Positions 26,219 through 36,583 are shown, counted from the first letter of the stretch. The stretch is DNA of 64,000 nucleotides from Flavobacteriaceae bacterium UJ101 (GCA_001880285.1 CP016269.1:2986501-3050500); one strand, 5' to 3'. A program made the numbers and translations. Notes: generated by a model not told the origin, from the letters alone.

Positions 26219-26647
26219 TTATTTAATATTGAAGTATTTTTTAGCTATTAATAGTCCTATAAAAGGAGGTATAGCCATACCAAGGTGAACTAATTCAGCT
26301 GTTAAGTGTGGTGCTGCTAATTGTGGAACAAAAGGAGTACCTATCCAAAAAGGGGCATAGTAGCCTATTAAAAGAATAAAACTTATCCACCAAGTAATAG
26401 GGGTTCTCCATGATTTCTTTCCAAAGAATAGAATCAAAATGATTGTCATAACCGACAAATCGCCTATTGCTTCTCTAAAAGCATGATACCAAGCATGGTA
26501 TTTTCCTTTTGTGAATTCTGGTATTAGTGTATAGGATTCATCGTTAATATGAGAGATTGTTTGCCACCAACTTTTTAGCCCTATAATAAACCCGATTACA
26601 ATTAACACCCTTGCAATATTTAAGCTTGTATCTTTAATTTTATTCAT
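26219..26647 (-). CDS. Four-helix integral membrane protein of unknown function
   Basis: 142 residues with four predicted membrane helices (residues 10-27, about 60-78, 88-106 and 118-137), separated by short polar loops. A His-containing periplasmic-type loop (KGKYHAWYHAFREA) lies between helices 1 and 2. There is no catalytic motif or recognised family. It is convergent with mltG and divergent from ypdA, and stands alone. Confidence 0.6.
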   Translation of the reverse strand: MNKIKDTSLNIARVLIVIGFIIGLKSWWQTISHINDESYTLIPEFTKGKYHAWYHAFREAIGDLSVMTIILILFFGKKSWRTPITWWISFILLIGYYAPFWIGTPFVPQLAAPHLTAELVHLGMAIPPFIGLLIAKKYFNIK

Positions 26648-26778
26648 TTTGATTCATCTGAAAGTAACAAACATACAAAAATTATGATTGTAAGAATTTA
26701 TGAAAGATTAAAAAAATAATAGGTTGTGTTTTTGATAACGATATTAACCTTTGTACTTTTATATCAAATTATAAAAAT

Positions 26779-27750
26779 ATGTTAGACGTATTAATCATTG
26801 GAGGAGGACCAATAGGAATGGCTTGCGGGATTGAAGCTAAAAAAGCCAAATTGAGTTACAAAATTATTGAAAAAGGAGCATTAGTTAATTCTTTATATAA
26901 TTATCCAGTGAATATGACATTTTTTTCCAGTTCTGAAAAATTAGAAATTGGAAATGTACCTTTTATGTCTGTAAACAATCGTCCAACTCGTAACGAGTCA
27001 TTAGAATATTTTCGAAGAGTTCAACAACGTTGGGATTTGAATATTCATCTGTTTGAAAAAGTAGAAAAAGTTATTAAAAAAGAAGATGAAACTTTTATAA
27101 TTCAAACTTCAAAAGATACATATCAGGCTAAAAATATTGTGATTGCTACCGGCTTTTACGATCGTCCTCATTTATTAAATGTTCCAGGAGAAGATTTAGC
27201 TAAAGTGAAACACTATTATGATGATCCCCATTTCTATATTAATCAAAAAGTTGCAGTTATAGGTGCTTCAAATTCAGCTATTGATGCCGCTTTGGAAACC
27301 TACCGCAAAGGAGCTGATGTGACTTTAATTATTCGAGAAAAAGAAGTGAGTCATCGTGTAAAATATTGGGTAAGACCTGATATTATTAACCGAATAGAAG
27401 AAGGAAGTATTAAGGCTTATTATCAATCTGAAGTAGAAAAAATTACATTAAGAAATATTATCATTAATACCCCTCAAGGAAAAAAAGAATTAGAAAATGA
27501 TTGGGTATTAGCTATGACAGGTTATGAACCCGATTTTGAGCTTTTAAAAAGTGTAGGTATTCATTTACAAGATGATGGATTAAAAACACCACAATATGAT
27601 TCTGAAACACAAGAATCAAATGTAAAAGGAATCTTTTTGGCAGGTGTAATCTGTGGTGGGCTTAGAACAAATACATGGTTTATTGAAAATTCTAGAATTC
27701 ATGCCAATCAAATTATGGGAACTATAAAAGGAGAAAAACTGCAAGTTTAA
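26779..27750 (+). CDS. ypdA: YpdA-type bacillithiol disulfide reductase
   Basis: 323 residues, a single-domain FAD/NADPH oxidoreductase. The FAD motif GGGPIGMACG is at residue 8, the NADPH motif VIGASNSAIDAALE near residue 152, and a GVICGGLRTNTWFIENSRIHA block near the C terminus. Known YpdA enzymes reduce bacillithiol disulfide with NADPH, so the cell probably makes bacillithiol, as many Flavobacteriia do. The redox role fits with defence against thiol stress, but it lies far from the arsenic-linked block. It is monocistronic. Confidence 0.9.
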   Translation: MLDVLIIGGGPIGMACGIEAKKAKLSYKIIEKGALVNSLYNYPVNMTFFSSSEKLEIGNVPFMSVNNRPTRNESLEYFRRVQQRWDLNIHLFEKVEKVIKKEDETFIIQTSKDTYQAKNIVIATGFYDRPHLLNVPGEDLAKVKHYYDDPHFYINQKVAVIGASNSAIDAALETYRKGADVTLIIREKEVSHRVKYWVRPDIINRIEEGSIKAYYQSEVEKITLRNIIINTPQGKKELENDWVLAMTGYEPDFELLKSVGIHLQDDGLKTPQYDSETQESNVKGIFLAGVICGGLRTNTWFIENSRIHANQIMGTIKGEKLQV

Positions 27751-27867
27751 ATTTTTATTCAAAAATCTTTTGTACATAAATCTAATAGTAAATGATGGAT
27801 AAGTTATCATTTTAACTTGTCCCCAACCATTTAAATAGTTTTTTTTTGGGCTATAAAAATAGATCAA

Positions 27868-30800
27868 ATGAAAAATTATTATGCTGTGGCTTTATGTGTG
27901 ATTGCATCTATAGCCATAAATGGACAATTTAGAAACGAACGCTCCTTTAAAATTAACAATGGTAAAAATGATATTGAAGAAAGGACTGAAACAGGTAAAA
28001 TATCAACTAGTAGTAGTGATTTAGAGATTAGTGGAATTGATGGTTCGAAACTTCAAAAAGTAGGCTTACGATTTGATAGAATTGATTTACCTAATGATAC
28101 TGAAATAGTAGAAGCGTATATCCAATTTACATCAGATGATACATCAGATGAACAAGAATTAATAAAAATAAAAATTGAGAAGGGAAAATCAGCACCTTTT
28201 CAGTCTAGTCCTTATAATTTGACCCAAAGAAGCTTTTTTGAAGAAACTGTATTATGGGATATTCCTCCAATAGATAAAAAAGACCAACGAACTCGTATTG
28301 AACGAACTCCCAATATTGCTTCTTTATTACAGCAAGCAATTCAAGACAATGATTATAATAATGCTTTTGTTTTTATCATTGATGGAGATAAAAAAGAATC
28401 AATTACGATGAAGAGTAGCGATTCAGGTCAAAAGAATGCTCCAGAATTAATAATTATCTATAATAGTAATATGGTATCAAATAGTTATTATATTGAAGAT
28501 GAAGACAATGATGCTGAAGAAGAGATAGAATCAGGTTCTGTAGATTTATCAAGTAGTGATCTAGAGTTAGGAGGGATTGATGATGACACTTCTCAAATAG
28601 TAGGACTAAGATTTAAAAATGTAAAAATTCCAGCAAATGCTAATGTTAAGGAAGCTTATATACAATTTACTTCTAAAAAAGAATCTGAAGAAGGAGCTGT
28701 GAAGCTATATACTGAGATAGGAGATGGGAAAAAATTTACTGAAGAAGATTATTCTATTTCTACAAGACAAAAATCTTCATTATCTGTAAATTGGAAATTT
28801 AAACTTTTCGATGAAGATCATCATACTTTAAATGAACGAACGCCTAACCTTAGAGAGATTATTAATGAAACGAGGTTAAGAGGATGGGAAAATGAAGATG
28901 ACTTAGTTTTTATTATTGAAGGAAATCAACAAAATGCTTTAAATATGTATAGTGGAGGGCACGATAGTCATAAAGTGCCTGAGCTTATCATTATATATGA
29001 TGAAGATCAAACAACCCCTTGGATTGAAGGAATAGAAAGTGAACTTTCAAAAATTGAAAAGTTATATATTAATGAAGTAGCTGCAAATGAAACAAAATTA
29101 ATCAATAGTGATTGGATAGAACTTTATAATGCTCATGATTACCCTATTTTAATAAAAGAAGGTATTTTCCTTTCAAATACAAAAAAACAATTAGAACAAT
29201 TTGAATTAAAAAATATTTTTATTCCTGCTAAAAGTTTTGAAATTTTATATGCAGATAATGATCCTGAAAAAGGAAATCATCATCTTAATTTTAAATTAAA
29301 GAAAAGTGGTGGAGATTTATATTTGACAAAAAATAATAATACAGATAAATTAAATGAATTAAGCTCTATAGAATACGGCTACACATCATATAATCAAACT
29401 TATGGAAATAAAAATAATGTTTCGGGTATAGTTGAAACTTATTTAGAAGGAGGAACACCCTATGAGTCAAATGAAGAAAGTATTCGTAAATTATCTTTAA
29501 GTGCTTCAAAAGTTAGAGGAATTTATAATAGCCCTTTTGAATTAATATTAAAAACATCACAAGAAAATAAAATAATATATACTTTAGATGGTAGTTACCC
29601 TTCTAATGAAAACGGGCATATATATTCAGAACCCTTATTAATTGATCAAACTACAGTTGTAAAAGCCTTAGCAATAACAAACGATGGTAAGTCAGAACTA
29701 TTAACTCATACTTATATTATTTCTAAAAATAATGAAGAATTTAAATATGAAGAATTATTTAATAATAGATATTATTTAGAGGCTTTAAATGAACTTCCAA
29801 TTGTTTCAATATCTAAAGATAATGATGATTTGGAAGGTGATGAAGAACCTACAACATTTGAATATTTTAATGGAGAAGAAATGGATGATGGTATTTCAAT
29901 AGAAGCAGGAATAAAGAAATTTGGAGCATTTTCATACCATTATGATAAGAACAATATACGGTTCTATTTTAGAAAAAAGTATGCAGGAAAGCTTAATTAT
30001 GATATTTTTAAAGAATATAAATCTGCGCACAAACCAACTAAAAAATTTAGTCGTTTAGAACTAAAAATAGGGGAAGATGGAGTTTTAAACAATGATTTTG
30101 ATTTTGGCTGGTTACGCTTTTCTGACTATTTATTACATAATGCTATGTTGGATATGGGACATCAAGATGTAAAAACACAATTTGTTCATGTATTTATTAA
30201 TGGAAAATATTATGGTATAGAAACGTTACGTGAAACTTTTGATGAAAATTTTGCTGAATCTTATATAGGTGGAGATGAAGATGATTATGTTCGACTAGAT
30301 AATAGAGATAGTAAATGGAGAAGTGGAGAGGTAGAAAAATCTCAATATGAAGAACAATGGGAGGAAATAAAGGATGATCCAATTCGTTACGATTATCAAG
30401 CAATTAAAGAGCGTGTAGATATGCCGCGTTATATCGATATGATGTTATTGTATTTAAGCACTGATATTGAATATGAAGCTAGAGGATTAATGAATATCTA
30501 TGAACAAGAAACCATTAAATTTAATTTAAATGATAGTGATGGTTTATTATGGCATGATAATGGTTGGAAATATGAATCTCATTGGGGAAGCCGTTTAGAA
30601 GGACCTGGATATATTTTTGGTAATATGAAAGATTCTGAAAATTTAGAATTTTATACTCATGTTAAAGATGCAGTTTATAAACATTTAAGAAAAGAGGATG
30701 GTATTTTAACTACCGACTATTTTGAACAAATGATTCGAAAAGCTGAAAGTAAATTAAGTAATTCGTATATATTAGATGTTGCACGCTGGGGTTTTAGAGA

Positions 30801-31479
30801 AGATTTGACTGATAAATGGCATGAGGAGATTAATCGAATTATTAGATTTCTACCAACCCGATTTGATGATGTAATTAATCGGTTTGATGAAATTAGAATG
30901 AATCATACATTAAATGAAGTTATTATATCAAAAAATAATCAAAATGATAATATTATTATTTTAGAAAATAATGATCCTTCTTCTAAAATTTATTTTACTT
31001 TAGATGGAACAGATCCTATGGGAAATGATGGTGTTATTCGAGAAGAAGCAATTGAATATAATTCAGATTTAAATAGGTACAAAATTGATCAATCTGGAAG
31101 TTATACTGTTTTTGCACGATCATATAAACCAAATAATTGGGGTCCCATTGCTATAGAAAGTATAGATATATATCAGGAGAAGAAAAAAGATAATTATAGT
31201 TTAGATTTTAGTTCATCAAAAATTGAAATAAATAATAAGGTTTATCCTAATCCATTTAATGATGAAGTACATATATTATTTAAAGAAGAAGTATATAACG
31301 ATCCTATAGTCATTCAAATAATTAATATGAAAGGAAGAACGGTATATAGCAAATCATTACATAAAATTAAAAAGAATGAATCCATAAGGATTAATACAGC
31401 TCATTTAATATCAGGTTACTATTTCATCAAAATAGCAACTTCAAAAGGTTACACAACCCAAAAGATTAACAAACTATAA
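27868..31479 (+). CDS. Secreted multidomain CotH-like protein with T9SS sorting domain
   Basis: 1203 residues. A signal peptide (1-19) is followed by two tandem modules (about 25-198 and 200-378) each with a SSDLE-(I/L)-(S/G)G-IDG/D start and an APELIIIY-type end, resembling carbohydrate-binding beta-sandwiches. Then come a lamin-tail domain (about 397-492), a chitobiase-C-terminal-like module (544-620, YTLDGSYPS), a CotH kinase-like domain (640-995), a second YFTLDGTDP module (1019-1099), and a Por sorting domain (1125-1203, YPNPF start). In the CotH region GKYYGIETLRETF is visible, but the usual N-x-D-R-type loop is replaced by DIEYEARGLMNIY. It is probably anchored at or released from the cell surface. 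Protein-kinase activity is uncertain. Confidence 0.85.
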   Translation: MKNYYAVALCVIASIAINGQFRNERSFKINNGKNDIEERTETGKISTSSSDLEISGIDGSKLQKVGLRFDRIDLPNDTEIVEAYIQFTSDDTSDEQELIKIKIEKGKSAPFQSSPYNLTQRSFFEETVLWDIPPIDKKDQRTRIERTPNIASLLQQAIQDNDYNNAFVFIIDGDKKESITMKSSDSGQKNAPELIIIYNSNMVSNSYYIEDEDNDAEEEIESGSVDLSSSDLELGGIDDDTSQIVGLRFKNVKIPANANVKEAYIQFTSKKESEEGAVKLYTEIGDGKKFTEEDYSISTRQKSSLSVNWKFKLFDEDHHTLNERTPNLREIINETRLRGWENEDDLVFIIEGNQQNALNMYSGGHDSHKVPELIIIYDEDQTTPWIEGIESELSKIEKLYINEVAANETKLINSDWIELYNAHDYPILIKEGIFLSNTKKQLEQFELKNIFIPAKSFEILYADNDPEKGNHHLNFKLKKSGGDLYLTKNNNTDKLNELSSIEYGYTSYNQTYGNKNNVSGIVETYLEGGTPYESNEESIRKLSLSASKVRGIYNSPFELILKTSQENKIIYTLDGSYPSNENGHIYSEPLLIDQTTVVKALAITNDGKSELLTHTYIISKNNEEFKYEELFNNRYYLEALNELPIVSISKDNDDLEGDEEPTTFEYFNGEEMDDGISIEAGIKKFGAFSYHYDKNNIRFYFRKKYAGKLNYDIFKEYKSAHKPTKKFSRLELKIGEDGVLNNDFDFGWLRFSDYLLHNAMLDMGHQDVKTQFVHVFINGKYYGIETLRETFDENFAESYIGGDEDDYVRLDNRDSKWRSGEVEKSQYEEQWEEIKDDPIRYDYQAIKERVDMPRYIDMMLLYLSTDIEYEARGLMNIYEQETIKFNLNDSDGLLWHDNGWKYESHWGSRLEGPGYIFGNMKDSENLEFYTHVKDAVYKHLRKEDGILTTDYFEQMIRKAESKLSNSYILDVARWGFREDLTDKWHEEINRIIRFLPTRFDDVINRFDEIRMNHTLNEVIISKNNQNDNIIILENNDPSSKIYFTLDGTDPMGNDGVIREEAIEYNSDLNRYKIDQSGSYTVFARSYKPNNWGPIAIESIDIYQEKKKDNYSLDFSSSKIEINNKVYPNPFNDEVHILFKEEVYNDPIVIQIINMKGRTVYSKSLHKIKKNESIRINTAHLISGYYFIKIATSKGYTTQKINKL

Positions 31480-31507
31480 ATGGGGGGAGAAGCTAAAATC
31501 TAAAAAG

Positions 31508-31530
31508 TCTTATAATATTTTGTTATAAGA
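31508..31530 (+). terminator. AT-rich hairpin after CotH-like gene
   Basis: Perfect 8-bp stem TCTTATAA / TTATAAGA with a 7-nt loop, 28 nt after the stop. It lacks a T-run immediately after the stem, so termination is uncertain. Confidence 0.35.
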
Positions 31531-31569
31531 TATAAACATTTTGTATTTTAATAAGTTATAAGTAGGTCT

Positions 31570-31577
31570 TAATTTTG
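31570..31577 (+). promoter_or_regulatory. Bacteroidota -7 box (TAATTTTG)
   Basis: TAATTTTG matches TAnnTTTG, 27 nt before the start of the universal-stress-type gene. Confidence 0.4.
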
Positions 31578-31604
31578 AATGTTATTTTAATTTAAAACCA
31601 AATA

Positions 31605-32009
31605 ATGATGAAAAAAATATTAATGCCTGTTGATTTTAGTATTAGTCTTGATATAGACTTTTTAAAAGTTTTTTTTAGTGAAAACGTGAAATTTTACTTT
31701 CTTCACGTAAATGATTTAGAAATGGTTGATCATGATTATGTTAAGGAATCTAGTGAAAATGAGTTTAAGAAATTAATTGAACCCTTTTCAAAATTAAGTA
31801 TTCCTTACGAGTCAGAAGTAATAGATAGAAAAGAGTCTACTGTCTCTAAAACGATTTTAGTGAAAGCAAAAGAATTAGGTGTTGATATGGTACTTATTAA
31901 TTCTCACGGACATGGTGTATTTTATGAAGCTATAGTGGGAAGCGTTACTCATGATGTCTTAAAGGAATCAAACATTCCCGTATTAATTATGCCAGATACG
32001 AGAAAATAA
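31605..32009 (+). CDS. Universal stress protein (UspA-like)
   Basis: 134 residues, one Usp domain. It has the N-terminal KKILMPVDFSISLDIDF strand-loop and the C-terminal nucleotide-binding pattern SHGHGVFYEAIVGSVTHDVLKESNIPVLIM (G-x2-G-x9-G-S). It is cytoplasmic. Such proteins bind ATP or AMP and help survival in stationary phase or under stress. The exact role varies. There are two adjacent Met codons at the start. It is bounded by its own -7 box and terminator, so monocistronic. Confidence 0.82.
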   Translation: MMKKILMPVDFSISLDIDFLKVFFSENVKFYFLHVNDLEMVDHDYVKESSENEFKKLIEPFSKLSIPYESEVIDRKESTVSKTILVKAKELGVDMVLINSHGHGVFYEAIVGSVTHDVLKESNIPVLIMPDTRK

Positions 32010-32014
32010 AAAGG

Positions 32015-32045
32015 ACAGCTAGTAAATATTATATTTATTAGCTGT
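32015..32045. terminator. Hairpin terminator between convergent genes
   Basis: ACAGCTAGTAAATA pairs with TATTTATTAGCTGT (one G-T wobble), 3-nt loop. It separates the Usp gene from the TIGR02117-type gene on the other strand. Confidence 0.65.
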
Positions 32046-32068
32046 TTATGTACTTAGATCATTTAATT

Positions 32069-32776
32069 CTACTGATTATATAAATTCATTATAGTAAATG
32101 GGAAAGGAGTCCAAAATGTATGTTTTAATTGAGCTTCTTTCATTATACGGTTTGTCCAAGAGTTACAAGTGTTGAATGCATGATAATTACCTTTTGCTCG
32201 GTAAAAATTATCATAAGTCGAATAGCCTTTATTTCTATAAATAATAGGCTTATTTTCTTCCAATTGAAAAGAGTTTTTAATATTTTTAACTAATAATTGA
32301 TAGCTTAAGTTAGATAGCATAATTTTTTTTGTATTTTCATCTTCAAGAGGTTTAGATATAAAAGTAACATGCATAGCAGAATTAGTAGGTAATAGGGTTG
32401 AAGCTATAGCCACTTTTAAGGTTAAGTCTTTCCATTCAGGTACATTCATATAAAAATCTTCATCTCCCCAGCCTATCATAATAAATTTTTGATTCTTATA
32501 ATCTTTAAAATCTTTAATGTTAATAAAATCATTAAATTCTTTATAAGGAATAATAAAAGAAGTATGGACTCCATTTGAAGTTATATAAATCTCATGAAAA
32601 GGTTTTTGAGGAGAATTATGAATGATTTTCTCAGAATAAACAATTTGAGAACAAATAAACGCGATAATAAGGTAAACTACAATAATACTGAAAAGTAATA
32701 TTACTCCTTTATAAAGTGTTTTTAAAAACCTTTTTATAAAATATTTAAAAGTATATTTATTATTAGAATCCACCAT
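32069..32776 (-). CDS. TIGR02117/DUF2459 family membrane-anchored protein
   Basis: 235 residues. One membrane helix (KGVILLFSIIVVYLIIAFICSQ) near residues 20-41, then an extracytoplasmic domain with the family blocks NGVHTSFIIP, IGWGDEDFYMNVPEW and FNTCNSWTNRIMKEA. The conserved His, Asp and Cys-x-x-W/T residues suggest a papain-like or lipoyl-protease-like fold, but the activity is unproven. Its start overlaps the end of lptD by 14 nt, so it is co-translated with it. Confidence 0.8.
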   Translation of the reverse strand: MVDSNNKYTFKYFIKRFLKTLYKGVILLFSIIVVYLIIAFICSQIVYSEKIIHNSPQKPFHEIYITSNGVHTSFIIPYKEFNDFINIKDFKDYKNQKFIMIGWGDEDFYMNVPEWKDLTLKVAIASTLLPTNSAMHVTFISKPLEDENTKKIMLSNLSYQLLVKNIKNSFQLEENKPIIYRNKGYSTYDNFYRAKGNYHAFNTCNSWTNRIMKEAQLKHTFWTPFPFTIMNLYNQ

Positions 32777-35408
32777 TAGACTGATTTAAAATCAGTGGGT
32801 TATCATCTTCATATTTAATATCTTGAAGCATATTAGCCTTTAAACCAATAAATAAATTCCATGTTTGATTGGTTCCCGTAGGTACCCAACCAAATGTCAT
32901 ATTGAAACTTCTTAAATCTCGTGTTAGATTTAAACGTAATGCTGCAAATTCTCCTGAAGTAAAATCATAACTTGTATTGTAACCAATTTTCCAATATGGA
33001 GCAGGTTCAATAGAACCGTTTATATTAACCGAAGTAAAATTTTGAGTAGTTAAAAATTGTCGTGTAGTTCGATGACTAAAACTTAGTCCTAATGACCATG
33101 GAATTGTAAAACGAGCATAGCCGTCTTTATCATATTCGTAAACATCATAACGAACAGCTCCACGATAAGGGTAATCGGATTTTTTATTTTTAGAATTTCG
33201 TTCAGATTTTGACTTAAAGGTATCGTTATTAAACGTATATTGGGTTGCAATACCCCAGTTTACTAAACGAGGACTTATTTTGTCGATAACATGATAACTA
33301 CCATTAAAATCTCCATTTGAATCTAATGTCGGAGCAAAATCATAAGGATCCCAAGTAGCATTAAAATTAACACTAACCTTATCGTTAAATAATTTTGTAG
33401 ATCCAGTCATAGTTAAATCAGACCATTGAAGAGAGTCAGCTGCCATATTGTAACTGGTTGACATATTGACATAATCAAATATTTTAATTTTTCTATAGCC
33501 TACAGAATCATTTTTATTATCACGAACTTTTGCTTCTAAATTATGTCGTAAACTTAAACCAACCGAACTACTGAGTCCTCTTCCTGGTGCTCCATAAATA
33601 CCTCCATCAAAAGGAGAATAAATATTTAAATTACCATTTTCATCACGATAGGTGTCATAATAACCCCATGAAGGTGCTGAAAAATCAGGTGTAAAAGAGT
33701 AGGAAATACTTGGTGTCATAACGTGGCGGATAGCCTTGATCATCGGATCGTCATTATTTTTATCAAAACGAAATGTTTTGTATAAATTAGTTGATACACT
33801 AGAAGAAAAATTAAAAGTTCTATACGTTTTGAAACCATTCACTGTAGTATCTTCAACAGCATCTGTATCTGGATTATAGGCTCGATTAATCGTTTCCAAA
33901 TACCAAACATCTCTATAACTACCTGATAAGTTAAAATTAAAATATTTAGCCAAAGTAACACCTGTATTGGCTGATAATTGATGTTGAAAACCATTTTGTA
34001 GACTATCCCACATTTCTTGTTTAAATAAATTATCATCTAATACTTGTACTTTATTTTCAAAATCAAAAGAGTAATCAACCCCTATGTTTTGTAATAATCC
34101 TTTTTTACTACCTACTTTGGGTGCAAATGGGTATTGACGATCCATTTGAACATTAAATCTAGGTAAAGTCAAATTCACTAAATTGGTTTGTGAGTTTTGA
34201 GAGTGTGCTGCTGATAAAGACATCGTAAAAGGAAGCTTATCAAAAGTTTTAGTTAAGTTTATAGATGATGATATTGTGTTTGTTAAATTATTTCCATTAA
34301 TATAATTTCCCGAGTTTAGGGTTGTATTAAAATAATTAGTAGAAGCATAATTTACATTGGCTGATAAACGTAAATTAGGATTTGATTTAGGGTCTTGTGT
34401 GTGACGCCAATTTATTCGAATTAAATTTTGTTCAGAATAATCACTTAGTCCCTTTGTACCTTCTTTTCGTATCTCATAATCAAAGCCAAAACCACCACTA
34501 AATTTATAACGTTTTTTATAATTTGATAAGATATGCGTACTCCAACTTCCTTTTGTATATACGTCAAAAGTTGTTTTTAAGTCAACGTAATCTCCAAAAG
34601 GAACATAAAATCCCATATTCTCTAAATAGAATCCCTGATTACTATTTTCTCCAAATGAAGGAATTATAAGTCCTGCACGTGATTTCTCTCCACCAATAGG
34701 AAAAATCCCCCATGGTAAAATTAAAGGGGTAGGAACCCCATGAATATATGCTTGAGCAGGAGATGTTACAACTATTTTTTCATTTTTAAATTTTGCTTTA
34801 TTGGCAACAATATAAAAATCAGGATCATCTGTTTTTCCTCCAGTAAATTCGGGGTCAGGGGTATAAAAAATACCACCTGCATATAAAACGGAATCATTAA
34901 TTTTCTTTACTTTATCAGCGACCATCATTCCATCTGGTATACCATCTTCAATACGTACATTAGTTGCTATTCCGACACCTGTTTTAATATTGTATTGAAA
35001 AGTTTCATATTGCATTTCTTGATTAGCTTGTTTGAAAATGGTTTTATTTTTACATTTCCCTAAACTATCACGCTTACATTGAGCAGAAATGATTTCCGTA
35101 TTCCAGTCAATTTCAATGTAATCAGCTGTTAATTCAATATCTGTATATTTAACAACGGCATCATCAATTAAATAAGACTTTTTTTCCTTTAATTTAGAAA
35201 TTTGATCTTTAGAATCATAGTACAAAAAATCTTCTAATTTACCTTTCGGTCTTTTTACTGTTACGGTATCTATTTGAATAGTATCCTGAATTGTGGTATC
35301 ATTTTTGGGATCTAGATAAATAGTATCATTTTCTTGAGTATAGAATATACTTATAAAAGAAAAAGTAAAAATTAATGTTAATATATATTTTGTGTAACTT
35401 AAAATCAA
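32763..35408 (-). CDS. lptD: LPS-assembly outer-membrane protein LptD
   Basis: 881 residues. It has a signal peptide and a short acidic linker, then an OstA/LptA-like periplasmic domain (about 60-240: VVKYTDIELTADYIEIDW, FYTPDPEFTGG, HGVPTPLILPWGIFPIGG). A large beta-barrel of about 26 strands follows, ending near the C terminus with the LRSFNMTFGWVPTGTNQTWNLFIGLKANMLQDIKY block. It places LPS in the outer leaflet. Annotators often call flavobacterial homologues simply a putative LPS assembly protein. It is divergent from the amidase gene. Confidence 0.88.
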   Translation of the reverse strand: MILSYTKYILTLIFTFSFISIFYTQENDTIYLDPKNDTTIQDTIQIDTVTVKRPKGKLEDFLYYDSKDQISKLKEKKSYLIDDAVVKYTDIELTADYIEIDWNTEIISAQCKRDSLGKCKNKTIFKQANQEMQYETFQYNIKTGVGIATNVRIEDGIPDGMMVADKVKKINDSVLYAGGIFYTPDPEFTGGKTDDPDFYIVANKAKFKNEKIVVTSPAQAYIHGVPTPLILPWGIFPIGGEKSRAGLIIPSFGENSNQGFYLENMGFYVPFGDYVDLKTTFDVYTKGSWSTHILSNYKKRYKFSGGFGFDYEIRKEGTKGLSDYSEQNLIRINWRHTQDPKSNPNLRLSANVNYASTNYFNTTLNSGNYINGNNLTNTISSSINLTKTFDKLPFTMSLSAAHSQNSQTNLVNLTLPRFNVQMDRQYPFAPKVGSKKGLLQNIGVDYSFDFENKVQVLDDNLFKQEMWDSLQNGFQHQLSANTGVTLAKYFNFNLSGSYRDVWYLETINRAYNPDTDAVEDTTVNGFKTYRTFNFSSSVSTNLYKTFRFDKNNDDPMIKAIRHVMTPSISYSFTPDFSAPSWGYYDTYRDENGNLNIYSPFDGGIYGAPGRGLSSSVGLSLRHNLEAKVRDNKNDSVGYRKIKIFDYVNMSTSYNMAADSLQWSDLTMTGSTKLFNDKVSVNFNATWDPYDFAPTLDSNGDFNGSYHVIDKISPRLVNWGIATQYTFNNDTFKSKSERNSKNKKSDYPYRGAVRYDVYEYDKDGYARFTIPWSLGLSFSHRTTRQFLTTQNFTSVNINGSIEPAPYWKIGYNTSYDFTSGEFAALRLNLTRDLRSFNMTFGWVPTGTNQTWNLFIGLKANMLQDIKYEDDNPLILNQSNGGF

Positions 35409-35494
35409 ATTCTAGTTATTATTTTTGTTGGGTAAAAAATTATGCCAAAAATAAACAAAAAATATTCTGAACTATCATTTTAACGCGAATTATC

Positions 35495-36583
35495 ATGAGA
35501 AAATTGTCCTTTTTAACCTTTTTTATTATTTTGTTTAGCCTTTCGTTTGCTCAGATTAAACCTTTTGTAGTGGTTATTGATGCAGGGCATGGAGGGCATG
35601 ATAAAGGGGCTATTGGAAGTACTAAGTATGCGATTTATGAAAAAAACATCACATTAGATGTCTCTAAACGACTAGGGAAATTAATTAAAGATCGTTATGG
35701 AAGTAATGTAAAGGTGATCTATACTAGAACATCCGATAAGTTTATTACACTAAAAGGACGTGCTAATATTGCCAATCGTAATCATGCCGATTTGTTTATT
35801 TCTATACATTGTAATTCTAATGCTAAAACATCACCTTATGGTTCTGAGACCTATGTTTTAGGGTTACATCGATCAGCGGATAACTTTGAAGTGGCTAAAC
35901 GTGAAAATTCCGTGATTTTATTAGAAGAAGATTATAAAGTAACATACGAAGGTTTTGATCCTAATTCTCCTGAATCTGTTATTGGATTAACTTTAATGCA
36001 AGATGCCCATTTAGATCAAAGTATTGAGTTTGCAGATGATGTTCAGAAACATTTCACAAATATTGGAAGAAAAAATAGAGGAGTGAAACAGGCTGGTTTT
36101 TTAGTATTACGTGAAACAGCAATGCCTTCTGTTTTGATTGAAATAGGTTTTGTTTCAAATGCTGCTGAACGTCAATTTATTAATTCCTCTAAAGGGAAAA
36201 GCAAGATAGCCAAATCTATTTTTCAATCGTTTGATTCTTATAAAAAGGAATTTGATAAAAAGAATGGTGTTGTTATAGCTTCATCTTCAACTAATACAGC
36301 AAATAATAACACTCAAGTCACTTCAAAAGAAGGTATTGTGTATAAAGTTCAGTTAATGTCAAGTAAAAAATGGATTAATAAAAAATCCAGTAATTTTAAA
36401 GGGTTACAAGACATTGAGCGTGTACAAAATGATAACGGTATTTACATCTATACCTATGGTAAAACATCAAGTTATTCAGCTATCAAGAAAAAGCAAAAAG
36501 AGGCAAGAGGAAAAGGGTATAAGGATTGCTTTATTATTGCATTAAAAAATGGAGAAAGAGTTTCTGTAAAAAGTACGTTATAA
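35495..36583 (+). CDS. N-acetylmuramoyl-L-alanine amidase (Amidase_3)
   Basis: 362 residues. The signal peptide is residues 1-19. The zinc amidase domain (about 23-240) has VVIDAGHGGHDKGAIG (first His), a conserved Glu in YEKNITLD, SIHCNSNA (second His), and the catalytic Glu in VLIEIGFVSNAAE. A Ser/Thr/Asn-rich linker leads to a C-terminal SPOR-like segment (YKVQLMSSKKWI through KKKQKEARGKGYKDCFIIAL) that may bind septal peptidoglycan. It cleaves the bond between MurNAc and the stem peptide in cell separation. The MCE gene follows in the same direction. Confidence 0.92.
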   Translation: MRKLSFLTFFIILFSLSFAQIKPFVVVIDAGHGGHDKGAIGSTKYAIYEKNITLDVSKRLGKLIKDRYGSNVKVIYTRTSDKFITLKGRANIANRNHADLFISIHCNSNAKTSPYGSETYVLGLHRSADNFEVAKRENSVILLEEDYKVTYEGFDPNSPESVIGLTLMQDAHLDQSIEFADDVQKHFTNIGRKNRGVKQAGFLVLRETAMPSVLIEIGFVSNAAERQFINSSKGKSKIAKSIFQSFDSYKKEFDKKNGVVIASSSTNTANNNTQVTSKEGIVYKVQLMSSKKWINKKSSNFKGLQDIERVQNDNGIYIYTYGKTSSYSAIKKKQKEARGKGYKDCFIIALKNGERVSVKSTL

